From Sordaria brevicollis (taxonomy: Eukaryota; Ascomycota; Sordariomycetes; Sordariales; Sordariaceae): a stretch of 64,000 bases of DNA. The stretch is from the NCBI GenBank assembly GCA_033439795.1, contig JAUTDP010000004.1:744001-808000 (forward strand), read 5' to 3'. Made by a program: the position numbers and the translations under genes. The notes beneath the pieces were generated by a model. That model was not told the DNA's origin and ran no database searches. It saw only the letters and a list, made by a program, of their open reading frames with translations. This document shows positions 1-11,277 of the stretch, piece after piece. Numbering within the stretch: the first letter of the stretch is position 1; the number at the start of each line of letters is the position of its first letter.

Positions 1-879
1 TATCCTAATGGATTATTAGAATTTCGAATATTTTATAAAATTAAAGAAATTTTTAAAACGGTAGGCGTAATAGGCGGAATATTTCTCCCAATTTAATTTT
101 TAAATCGAATATAGGCCCGATAAAAATAAAATAATCCTTAACGCCTTTTTTCAATGAAATTAAAATATATTTACGGATTAGGACCGTAAAGCGTAAGATA
201 TTTAAATAATACCGGATTCCGTTCTTAAAAATTATATTCCGTTTTGTATTTTAATAGCCCGGGTAGTTTATTTAGGGAAGGAGGGTATAAATATATTTAA
301 AAATCCGGATTTATAATAATTTTAATTATAGACGGAATTTTACGATTCTTTATATTAGTAAATAAAAGAAATTATCCTTTATAACGATTATTATTTCGAC
401 CCGTCTTTAAAATTTAAAATTTAAATTGCGGATTATTCTATTAATTCCTTCGGCCGCCTTTATTATTAAAATTATTTTTAAATATTAAGAGCCCCCGTAT
501 ATACCGAATCCGAATTAATTATATTATTTAATACCAATTAACGTTTTAATATCCTTCGTATTATTTTAATTTAAATTATTTATAATTCGTATATATTAAA
601 ATACTTTAATAAAGAAAATATTATTATAATATTCTTTCGGTATTTTTATTAACCTTTCTTTAATTTTTACGTTTAATAATTCTTCCGCAATTATTATACC
701 TACGGTTCTATAAAGGTTTAAAGGGAATAGAAGAAAGGCCTTTTACGTTTATTACTAATTTTAGAATAGTTTAATAGAAATATATAAATAAATTTTATTA
801 TTAATTTTCTAAAATTTAACGGTAATATTTATTTTTAGGTTATAAAGGATAAATTTAATAAAACCGTATTCCTCGAGCT

Positions 880-1860
880 TATACCCTCTATAGAAGTTAA
901 ATTCTACGCCGAATATTTCCTTTAGTATTTTATTCGCTATTATAATTTCCTAAGGTCTATCGTTAATAATTATAGTTCTAATTAGACTAACCGCTTTTAA
1001 ATTAAATTATACGAATTTTTAAATATTAAACGTTTACTTAATACTATTTATTACCTATAGACTAATAAAGGCCCGGAATATATAAATTAAGAAATTTACG
1101 CCTATTTATATATAATTGTTAATTATATTTAAAATAATTAAAGTAAATAGTACCCTATAATGTAATTAATTATTAATAACCGGATTAATACCTTAATAAA
1201 TATATTTCCGTTCTTTACTACCTATAAATTCGACCCTAAATTCCTAATTTCTATAATTAAAAACCCCTCCAATCGCTAACCTTTACCCCTATCTTCTAAA
1301 AAATAGGCTTAAAAATTCGTTAAAAAATTGTAATAAATTACGGATTTATATTAAATTATTATAATAGCCGCTATTTAAAAATAAGAGAAATTCGCTAATT
1401 ATAATCGGTAATTTACAAAATACTTCGTAATCGGGGATAAAATCTAGTTTAACTTTAAAAATTATATTACCGACCGCCTAAAGAAGAAATTCGATTAGTT
1501 TTATACGAAGTATACCGTTTTGAAAGTATTATTTCCCTATATAATCGAATTATCCGGGCTTCCCCGTATTATTTATAACGTTTTTTATATCGATCTCTTA
1601 TATAAAATTATTAATAACCCTCTCCCTAAATAAAAATTTATTAACGAATAACCCCCGATTATTAAAATTAAAAGAGAATTGGAATATTAAATAAAAGAAA
1701 TTTTCTACGCTAATATTATTAAAAGGAGAGGAGGTTTAATAAGAAAGGTCTTAATTAAATAAAAAGGATATCGGGACCCGATATAAAAACCGTTAAAAAA
1801 TTTTAAAAATATTATCGCCTTAAACGAATTTAAAACTTAATACGGCTTAACCGTAAATAA
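880..1860 (+). pseudogene. Ty3/gypsy chromovirus remnant: integrase and C-terminal chromodomain
   Basis: Reading through stops on the plus strand gives an integrase core: IVNNYSSN (ancestral VSDRGSNW type) near 960-985, a TNKGPEYINQE segment near 1060-1095, then the region that normally precedes the chromodomain. At 1676-1850 a chromodomain is recognisable from KRRGG, K*KGYRDPI*KPLKNFKN and ALNEF. The two stops stand where the family has tryptophan (KWKGY, DPTWEP), as expected when RIP turns TGG into TAA. An integrase fused to a chromodomain defines the chromovirus branch of Ty3/gypsy, whose chromodomain targets heterochromatin. The RT and gag parts lie left of the window. The copy is dead. 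Confidence 0.8.
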
Positions 1861-2732
1861 TAACGGTTTAATTAACCGGTATATTAAAAAATTCCTATAA
1901 AAGGCTATAAACGGGGCGAGATATATTACGAGCGGAATAGGGGATTTTTAAATACGGATTAAAATAAATAATAAATTAATTAGGGCGGAACCCCGGTAAA
2001 ACTAATAATTAATTTAATTTAAATACCTTTTATTAAATTATTTTCTATTACTTCCGATATAAATTCTTCGATAACGGTTTCTTCCTCCTTTTTACAATTA
2101 AATATATAAGTATTAATAAAATCGTAAACGTTTAGAAGTTTATGGGCACGGTAACGAAAAGTAGGAGGTGCGGGACGGTAGTTCTCCGGGCGTAAAGGCT
2201 TAGTAATAGTAAAAGAAGAGGAGAGTAAAGGGCGGATATTATATTTAAGGCGGATATTTAAAGGGAAATATTACGCTTCCTACTATTTAAATTTACTACG
2301 TTGCTTTTTATTATTTCCTTCGACCTCTTTTCCCTTTCTTCTTTTTTTTACCGACGGGGGCTATATAGTAACGGCTTTTTCAATAGTAGCGGTAATAGCG
2401 GTAATAAGGGTATCTATCTTAATAGCGATTAATTAATAATTAATTAATACGCCCGTAAAAGGATTAATAGGAGGGATAATAATAATAATAATAATAATAT
2501 TAAAAATAATAAAAATAATAAGGATACGCTTAATACGCGTTGGTGGGAATACGCGCTATTTAATATTTATAATCTTAGTTATTCGATAGGTTAAAGGAGG
2601 AAAGAGGAGAAGGAAAGAGAAAGAAAGAGAAGCGCGGGGTATATATTGGAAGTACGTATAGTAATAGTTTATCGTTTAATATTTGGGGTCTACGTAATTA
2701 TATACCTATTTATATATAGTATTTTTAATTAG

Positions 2733-2975
2733 GGGAAAAGGGGGAGGCTAATATTATAGGGCTAATGCCCGTAGCTGAGTTTAATTGGCATTGCCAATCG
2801 GGCCGCTAATCGCAGTCCTTGCCGCTACGGTAAGCGGAGTGGCCCGTACCCCCAATCTTTAAAAGGATAGCTGGCTAGTGCCGCTTAGAGGGCGCCTCCC
2901 TTCCTCCCTTTTCTTCTTCGTAGAACCTTATCGATTCGTTAAAACCTAGTACCTGTGCCAACTGTGCTGTGCCCC
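2733..2975 (+). mobile_element. Candidate polypurine tract and 3' LTR of the chromovirus remnant
   Basis: A purine run (aggggaaaagggggagg, about 2733-2750) is followed by TATTATAGGGC (ancestral TGTTATAG?) and then by about 215 bp of much more GC-rich DNA with GTGCCAACTGTGCTGTGCC near its end. A polypurine tract directly before an LTR beginning TG is the expected 3' end of a plus-strand gypsy element whose integrase ends near 1900. No second copy of this LTR lies in the window, so the exact right end is uncertain. Confidence 0.45.
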
Positions 2976-2999
2976 TTATACGTACTTTTAAGTAATTCT

Positions 3000-5376
3000 T
3001 TATCTTCGTTTACGTTTTTAAAGTCCGGCTTTAATAAATTATATATTAAAATTAGGTTAATAATATAAATTTAATTACTATATACTATTTTACGCGCGAA
3101 AATTATAATATTAATAAAAGGTACCCCTTTAAATTTAAATTCGTTTTTATTAATATATATAATAATACTTTTAAAATTTATACCTAATATAAATAATAAT
3201 AATAATAATATTCGATTATTTCTTTAAATCGTATAAAATAATTAAATAAATTCTCTTTCCTAACCCTTTTAATCTTTTAAAATAAACGTTAATTCGTACG
3301 TTTCGTAATAATATATTTCTCTATTATTCGTATTTATTAAAATAAATAGAATACCGGTTTCTACTTTCTTTAATTTATATTTCTTTACAAAATTCTTATA
3401 TATAATATTAATTTCTATTTTTAAATTTAAATTTATATATTCTTCTAATCGGCGACCCTTTAATATAATTAATATTATAGAAATTTTACTTAGCCCGTTT
3501 CTTCTAACCGTTTCAAAATTATTAACCCCGTCGAGCGATAATTTTTCTATAGGGCTTAGCCTTTTACCGAATTTTTAATATCCGAAATATAATTATCTTT
3601 TTTATTATTATTACGTTTAATATTTTATTCGGTAATTACGCTTTAAATAATAACCTTTTCCTTCGGTTAATTTTAATTATTTATTTTTCTATATTTTGTA
3701 TAATTATAAACGTAATATCCCTTATTTTTATAATTATAATAATTTGGGCCAAATTCGTTATTACCTCCATTTTATTTATTAAAGGATTAGTTTCTTTTAC
3801 GGCTTTTACGCCTTTTAAAATTGTAATCCTAATTATAATCCCGGTTATAATTTCAATTATAATCTTTATTATAATTAGAATATTCGTTATTCGAAAACCC
3901 TTTATAACGCGAAAATTATTCGTTATAACGATTTTTATTTATTTTATCCCTTAAAATTTATTTTTTATTTTTAAATTTAATTTATTAATTTATTATTTTC
4001 GAAGTAATTTCTACCGGATTATCGATCAGGATTTAATATATATAGAAATAATCGCGTATATCCTTTTTTAATTAAAAGAAGAAATCGTATACCGATTATT
4101 TATTTATAATAATATTCTTATTAAATTATTAATAATTATATTAATATTAATCCTATAATTTCTATAGGTTTTTATTATCGTTTTAATATATAAAGAATAA
4201 TTATTCTCTAATATCGAATTCGTAAACTTCGGGGGCAATATATTCTTTACGAATAAATTTTAAAAATTTTTCCTATATTATAGGTCGCTTTTAACCTTTA
4301 TTATCGAAGAAAATAATAGAATATATACGCTATAAAATAATTATAGAATTATTAATTTTAGAAAAGGTTTATTAAATAAATTAATAAGTATTAATATTCT
4401 TCGAATTTAATTATCGTTTTTAATATTATCGATTTAATTTTCGACTTCGGCGTTCGTATTATTCGTTATTAATTTACGAATATTATACGTAAAAGGACGT
4501 AAATAAGATTCTTTATTTCCTTAACTTATAATTTTTTATATAAATTATAATAATATTTATAAAAATTATAATATTATTTTTACGAATTTTTAGCGTTCGC
4601 GCCATTTTATATATTTATATTCGCAAGACGTTTACCGTTTATAACGCTTTTACGCGGGGGAGAGGTTATTAAAATAATTAAATCGATCGGATTAGGCAAA
4701 TAGGGAGCGGGAGCGGGTTTAAAAATAAGAATAAGCGCGAAATTAAAAATAGGAATAAAAATAAAAATAAAAACGGGATTAAGAATATTCGTTTAATAAA
4801 TAATTATATATAGATAGGGAATAATTACGCCAATTAAATTTTAAAGGGCTTTTACCCTAACGAAATTCTAATTATAATTATTATTCCGCTTTATTAATAT
4901 AACATTCCTTTTATTAATAAAAGTTTTTAGAGTAATAGCGGTTAAAAGTATATAAATTCTTTATTAAATACCACTCTTTAATTTATATTTAAATTTTTTT
5001 TTTAAAATTATTTTCGGCCTCCTTATACGGTATAGGTTTAGATTACGGTTTATTATCATTAGTATTATTATATTTATTACTAGGATTTTTTAGGGCGGTA
5101 TTATTTTCGGGTTCGTAGGACGCCGCTTCGCGATCGTCTTCTCCGTATTTATTAATAATCCCTTTATTAGCGGGATTTTTAATTATATTATTAATAATAC
5201 GTAAATAATTATACGTTTTTTATATTAAGTTTACGCTATTTTTATAACGAGAGTTAATAGCGCCTTTTTTGCGCGAATTTTCTTTGCGTTTATTAATTAT
5301 ATTTACGGCCTTCGTTAACGGAATTGTAAAGGCTAAAGAATTATAAAATTATAAGTACGAAAGGGTAAGAATAGGT
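3000..5376 (-). pseudogene. Truncated gypsy gag (zinc knuckle) and possible protease remnant
   Basis: On the minus strand the stretch 5300-3100 reads as a broken gag-like polypeptide. The clearest mark is a zinc-knuckle fossil near 3700-3745. It has the exact C-x2-C-x4-H-x4-C spacing, but all four ligands have become Tyr (YYNYKNKGYYVYNY), as RIP predicts (TGT to TAT, CAC to TAC). A weaker protease-like stretch follows toward 3100. Reverse transcriptase and integrase are not found further along the minus strand. Instead the LTR of the plus-strand chromovirus begins near 2975, so this element is truncated there. Confidence 0.6.
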
Positions 5377-5629
5377 TGTATAAAATAAATTTATTCTAAG
5401 AGAAAGATTTTAATTTAATTAGATATAAGTCTTTAGTTGAGAATTATTTTCTTTTATATTTATACGCTTCCTTATAGGTCCGGAACGGTCGGCGCCCGGA
5501 CTCCGAGATCCTTTCCTTTATATTATATCCTATTATCCTTATTTTATCCGCTATTTTATCCGTCGTCCTAAGCTACTGTGCCCTAATTGTACTGGTCCCC
5601 CTAGGCCTTCCTAGCGATACCCTTACAAA
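5377..5629 (-). mobile_element. Candidate 5' LTR of the minus-strand gypsy remnant
   Basis: On the minus strand this segment begins TGTAAGGGTATCGC and ends in TTTTATACA, so it has TG...CA ends. It contains a GC-richer core (about 5460-5630) and lies just upstream of the gag-like remnant. These are the expected features of a 5' LTR of about 250 bp. No partner copy lies in the window, so the call rests on position and ends only. Confidence 0.35.
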
Positions 5630-8600
5630 TTAATATACCATTTAATATATAATATAAAATACTTTTTAATAATAATTTACTACTTCTATTCGTATAAATT
5701 TAAACTTTAATTCTACTTATAATAACCCCGCTTCTTACTTAAGGAATTCTCTCCCCTTATTACCAATTTACCTAATTTACAACACTAATACGACCTTTTA
5801 ATAATAATTATTATAATATACCTTCTATTTTTATCGTTAATTATTATTATCTTTCTATTATTACTTATTCCCGCCTTATAAAAACTCTAATTCGATTCCT
5901 ACCCGTAAAGCGCCTTAAAGGAAATTCCCGCCGTTACGTACTTAATTAACGCGCTTTATAAATATTCTATTTTAATTTAAAATTACTTTAATTTAACAAT
6001 AAATATTTAATATATTTTACAATTCGTAATATAAATAAATTAAAGAAGAATACAATCGCTATTATTATTACCCCTCTTATTACCTAATTAGAAGGTCTAT
6101 TTACGCTGGTTATTTTATAATATATAAAAAAATGTAATAAGCCCCTTAACCGTATTCGAAAATAAAACGCTACTACTGAGGCGGTAAATATATTATCGGT
6201 TATAATTATTTTATAAATTTAATTACGTAAAAGGGGCTTAAATAAATTTAAAAAGGAGACGACTACCGACGTTAACGCGAATTTAGCCTCCTTTCCAATT
6301 CTCCCAATTATTATAAATTTATAGGGGTAAACTCCGTTAAAGAAAAAAGGCCACGGAAAACCTAAAAAGGAGGGAATTATTAATATATTTAATAATATAA
6401 AAAAGGAATATAATATTCGCAATAATAATTTTTATCGCAAATTTAAAACCGTATTTAATATTAATATTAATAATATCGAATAAGGATTTACGGTCGTAAT
6501 TTTCGTAAAAGTAATTATATATTTACCGAATAAATCGGAAGATAATTTCAAATCCAATTACAAATTAAAGGATTCGTAGGAGAGGTTTTACCGGAAGTAT
6601 TTAGAGATTATACTAATCCTATAGCGCTTTACGGTAAAATTTCGCCTTTTTAAATCCGGCGTATTCTTCGGCGTTAATTTTATTAAGGAAGATAAATTTT
6701 TATATAATTTATTATTTTACGGGGAATTTATTTCAATTTCTAAAGTAATTATAATTAAAAATAAAAAAATAAAATCGAAGTAAAAAAGAAACGAATATAA
6801 CGAATTAGAAATAAAATTAAAATATAAATTCGCTAAATACTTTATTATATATAAAAAGTAAAATAAATATAATAAAAATAATATAACCGCCTTTATTATC
6901 GAATAATTAAAGATTATAAATATTAATAATAAATATTCGGATACCGAATAGCGTAAATTTTATAATACTCTTACCCCGCTACCGGTTAATACTTTTAACG
7001 AGGAGAATATTAAAGGAAATAAAAATTATAACAAAGAGGAAAAAATTAATATTAATACCGATAATAATAAAAAAATTAATATTAATACTAATAATAATAG
7101 AAAAGAAAATACCTATATTAATAATAACGTTAATAAATATAGTATTAATTAAATTTCTATTAATATTATAAATTTAAATAAAAATAATTTTAATTCCTAT
7201 AATAATAATTCTAAATTTATTAAAGAATATAATTAAATTAATATTAGGTTTATTCTACTTTCTAATAACGCTTCCCCCGAGAATAAATCCCCCTAAATAA
7301 TTGTAGATTAAATATATTTTTAATAATTTTAGGAGCCGGAGGTTTTACTTCTAAAATAATAAACCTTCAATATTAAGGATATAAGTAAATAATAACTAAT
7401 ATTTCTATTTTTTATTTTAATAGTGCCTATAACCGTATTTATCACATTTATTAATATATAATTAAAATATAAAGCTTTTATTTCTACCGACGCCGTATTT
7501 AAACGAATTAAACTATTTCCTCTATATAAATTTATAATCCGTTTTATAAATATTAATTATTAAATATAATAATCAAAATTAATATTTACAATCGCTGATT
7601 ATTACCTATAATATTTAACCCCCTAATATAAATCCCGCGATAACCGTATAAATAAAAATAAAGGATATAAAGCCCGAATATATTAATACCGATAAAAATA
7701 TATATATTTCGGTACCCGAACTTCCTAATAATAATATAAATAATATAATTATCCTCAACAATTTTAAAAACGATATTATTAAAATCCTTAACCCTAATTT
7801 TAATACGAAGCCCAATGAATAAAAAATTATTAAATAATTTTAAAACTAATAATATAATATAATTAAATACGAATCCGAATTCTCTAACCCTATTAAAATA
7901 AGGGTATAAATAGCCGAAAATTACTACTTTAAAATAAAAAAAGACCGTTCGATATAGTGTATTAACGACTTTAATACGTTATATACTTTTAAATTCCTTT
8001 AATTATATCCTCTTCTAAAGGGTATTAATTTAGAATAAAACGGTTTAAAAATCGTAAGTAGCCGGAGCCTACGCAACTCCGATATCTATAAAAATACCGT
8101 TAATTTCCCCAATCCATTTAAATTAATTAAATTCGAACTTTCTAATTAAATAATAGAAAGGCGGATTATTATATTTATAACCCGTCGGGAAATTTACACT
8201 AAAACGGAAAATAAAGCCCAAAAACTCTATAAGAAATAGAAGGCGGCAATTAAAATTTATTAAATTACCCCCGCTTTAAAAATTAGCCTTCTCCCAAACC
8301 TGGATTTATATAATATAAATAACGAGGAATATAATAAAAATAACACGGAGATTATCGTATATATTTACTATTAAAATTTATACGAAGAAATTAAAAAAGT
8401 TAATAAATTCGCGCAAAAAATCTATAAAAAAATTCTTACTCTAAGTATTATTAACCCTAATAATAATACTTAAAATATACCTCTAGCCGAGAAATTTTTC
8501 GTCTATATATTCGAAGATAACGAATATAAAAAGCCCTAGGAAGAGGAACGGGCGGCGATTCCGGTATAAAAATAACCCTAAGAGTACGAATATATCGAGC

Positions 8601-8941
8601 CCGCGGGCGGTCTTCCGTTACTAGCTTCTACTTCTAACTCTATTTATACGACTTTAAAGGGTTTTCTAATTACTCCCTAAGGAAATATTAAAGAGTAAAC
8701 TACTTTAAATAGTAAAAATATCGAAATATATAGGGATTTTATAAGGAAGCCTATTATTATTATATAGAAGTATCTTTTTTTATTCGGTTATATTTACTAT
8801 TTAGTACTTTTCCTTTTTTACTCTTTATAGAACGGCTATTATTATTTACGCTAAATAAGTTATTATTACTTCGTTCATCTATTTTATTATTATAATTTTA
8901 TCCGGTAAAACTACATATACTATTCCGACAATTTTATATAA

Positions 8942-9011
8942 GGATTTTTATAGAAGGACTTTTATAGAAGGATTTTTATAGAAGGATTTTTATAGAAGGA
9001 CTTTTATAAAA
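8942..9011. repeat. 14-bp tandem repeat, five copies
   Basis: Five head-to-tail copies of ggaYttttatagaa begin at 8942, 8956, 8970, 8984 and 8998. The copies differ only at the C/T fourth base, and the last copy ends in aaaa. The C/T difference is a RIP-type transition. Confidence 0.85.
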
Positions 9012-9302
9012 GAGAGCTTTTATAAATATGGAATAATAGAATTTATAAGAGATAAAGGTATTTATTCTTTATATTTATAGGAAGAAAGGGTACGGGTATA
9101 AGGAGTAGAATTTTAGCTTATAATTACATTACCTTTTTGGGAAGGGTAGACAATAAACTTCGGTTAGGTAGTAAATAAATAGGTAAGTAACCTACCCAAT
9201 ATATAGATAATATACTAATAGCTTAATATAATACTTTCTCTCTCTTTAAATTTATAACCATCTAATATTATTATTAATAATTCTAATTTATAATATAAAC
9301 GT

Positions 9303-9490
9303 TAAATTATAACTAGGATTACAATTCTTAATTAAAATAATATTTTAATTAATTTATAATTGCGAGTAAAATACTTAATTATATACCAAAATAGCGAATT
9401 ATAATTAAAATCACAACTTTTAAATAAAATGATATTTTTATTAATTTATAATTACTAATAGAATACTTAATCGCGTATTAAAAAAACGGA
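9303..9490. repeat. Diverged direct repeat, about 95 bp, two copies
   Basis: The stretch from about 9303 (aaattataac) resembles the one from about 9399 (aattataatt). Both carry the ordered blocks attacaa or atcacaa, taaaat, attaatttataatt, then an agtaaaatactta or atagaatactta segment. They look like a tandem duplication that later diverged, largely by transitions. Confidence 0.55.
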
Positions 9491-9784
9491 TTATATAAAT
9501 AATTTACTATCGGAAGTAATAATAAATTATATATAATTAATAATTATATAAATAACTTTATATTTTATTATAAAATAATAAATTAGGTATAGAATTAAGG
9601 TTATAATTAATATAATATTAATCTAAATTAATTATTCTTAACGTAATATATAGCCAAAATTAAAAATTTAAGGTCTATAATTGAATATAAATCTATATAG
9701 TATATAGGGTTAAGTATAAACACTAAATCAATTGCAAAAACCATGTCGCTAATAAATTGAAGTTAATATATAGTATTTAGGTTA

Positions 9785-9826
9785 CGGAAAACCTGCCGGT
9801 TAACACTTAAAACTGCAGGTTTTCCG
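9785..9826. repeat. 12-bp perfect inverted repeat (hairpin)
   Basis: CGGAAAACCTGC at 9785-9796 is the exact reverse complement of GCAGGTTTTCCG at 9815-9826, with an 18-nt loop. It sits at the transition from the AT-rich block to normal DNA. Its function is unknown; it could be a transposon end or a chance hairpin. Confidence 0.7.
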
Positions 9827-9959
9827 GCAATATGCAATTACGTACGATTTAGAGTTCCGCTAAGATATATACTCATTACAAAACCCTAGTTTACGGCCTA
9901 TAACATCATGTTTCTGCAAAAACTCGATTATAGCTCCATGTCCAAACGAAAACCATAGC

Positions 9960-11277
9960 GTAATTCCGTATCCAGCGACCCCCCTCCCCCTGCAGGGCTG
10001 CCATTTGGGTTCACGGGGAGTGACGGGACAATTGATGGCGAGGTCAGCATCTTGCTACAGCACCACCAGTGAACAAATCTCGCTCAGTAATAATCTCTCA
10101 AGTCTTGGTCTTTTCAGAGACCAGAGAAAACATCATCTTCCATCGCTGCCATCCAAATGCTGGCCATCTCCAATTCGCGATTGCAACTCTTATCAAAAAA
10201 AAGACAAGAGGGGCACGAGAACACGCTTTACCACTCTCGGCTTAGTGGCAGTCACTGTTTGCTGGCCGGGCGGACCGTGTGTTCATGGACCCCCATTGCG
10301 CGACCGGGGGGTTCCCAAAGCTTGGCCTGTCTTTGGGCAAGTGCTAGGCCGTGCTAGCCCTGAAATCGCTTGGTCTTGGCTCGGGCCCTGGCTTTTGGGG
10401 GCGTTTGGAACTGCTGGGGGGAAGCTCTTTCCCCCAACTGTTGGGAGAAATCCATCGCGGCAAGGAAAGAACTTGTGTGTGTGTGGTAACTGGTGAGGGG
10501 ACACGCCGACACGGCACACAAGCGAGGAAAGTGCAGTGACGGCGGAAGGAGTGAGAGGTGTCGTGATGCCACCGTAGTGGAGATGCGAGACGAGAGAGAA
10601 AAAAAAAAAGTTGAAGCCAGCACAAAAAGTCTCGCCGATTGAGGTCCGGTTCCGTGTCCCGCTTCCAGTTCCCTTCGTTCCTCGTCTGCCTGCCTGCCTG
10701 CCCTACGAAACTCGAACAAACATTTGTTCCTTCTTCAAATCCGTCTCCTGCATCTCTTCCCGTTCATTTTCCACTCTTTTCCCGCAACACCTGACTCGCG
10801 CAGTTTGACGACTTCCACTTACACCTTCTACAACAGAACCAGGCCAACCCTTTCTGCCCGGCCTTCTAGCATCGAGACTCACTAGCTCTTGTGCTTAATT
10901 TGCTTGGCCTGCGAATCCGTTCATCATCATCCCAGCTCCTCGCAGCCCACGTCTTCCGCAGTTCCGCTCTCCGCAGCACCTCAGCGAGTTTCTCCAACAA
11001 ACCGCGTCTCCAGCTCCTCCTCACACACGTACCCCCCCGGCCTTTCCCCTCTCCAAGGTCCTAGAGGTAACAACTGCTACCGCTGCCGCTGCCGCTGTCG
11101 CTGTCGCTGCCACCACTGCCCTGCCCTGCTGCTGGTCCTGCTACACAGTACTGCTTGCTCCTCCAGCTGCTGTTTGGAATATCCCCACATAAACATTCCA
11201 TACTAGCAAACCCAACACTCACCTCTTTCTAAACCACCACCACCACCACCACCACCACACAACACACATCTCTCACC
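9960..11277 (+). promoter_or_regulatory. Intergenic region and probable promoter/5' UTR of the PDH E2 gene
   Basis: Base composition returns to normal near 9960. The stretch from about 10640 to 11277 becomes strongly C/T-rich on the plus strand and ends in a CAC/ACC trinucleotide run (11237-11262) just before the ATG at 11278. This is typical of long Neurospora 5' leaders. Open frames here are overlapping on both strands and show no protein features. No clear TATA box was identified. Confidence 0.5.

Larger units (their letters stand above)
1..9960. repeat. AT-rich RIP-mutated heterochromatin-like block (left)
   Basis: Almost the whole stretch is very AT-rich. CpA and TpG are scarce and TpA is greatly enriched, and long reading frames are absent on both strands. 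These are the marks of repeat-induced point mutation, known from Neurospora and relatives, which acts on duplicated DNA. Protein remnants of Ty3/gypsy retroelements can still be read through the stops (separate entries), so the block is mainly dead transposon sequence. It continues beyond the left edge and grades into normal base composition near 9860-9990. No live gene is visible in it. Confidence 0.93.
5630..9960. repeat. RIP-degraded DNA with no identifiable element
   Basis: This 4.3-kb AT-rich stretch has the same RIP-like composition as its surroundings. Fragments of open frame exist (for example plus-strand pieces between 6540 and 8760), but I could not match any to a known transposon domain. 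Two local repeats near its right end are listed separately. Confidence 0.6.

Noticed and set aside
5630..9000. Possible additional transposon genes on either strand
   Set aside because: Fragments could be translated but none matched a domain I know, so no element is named.
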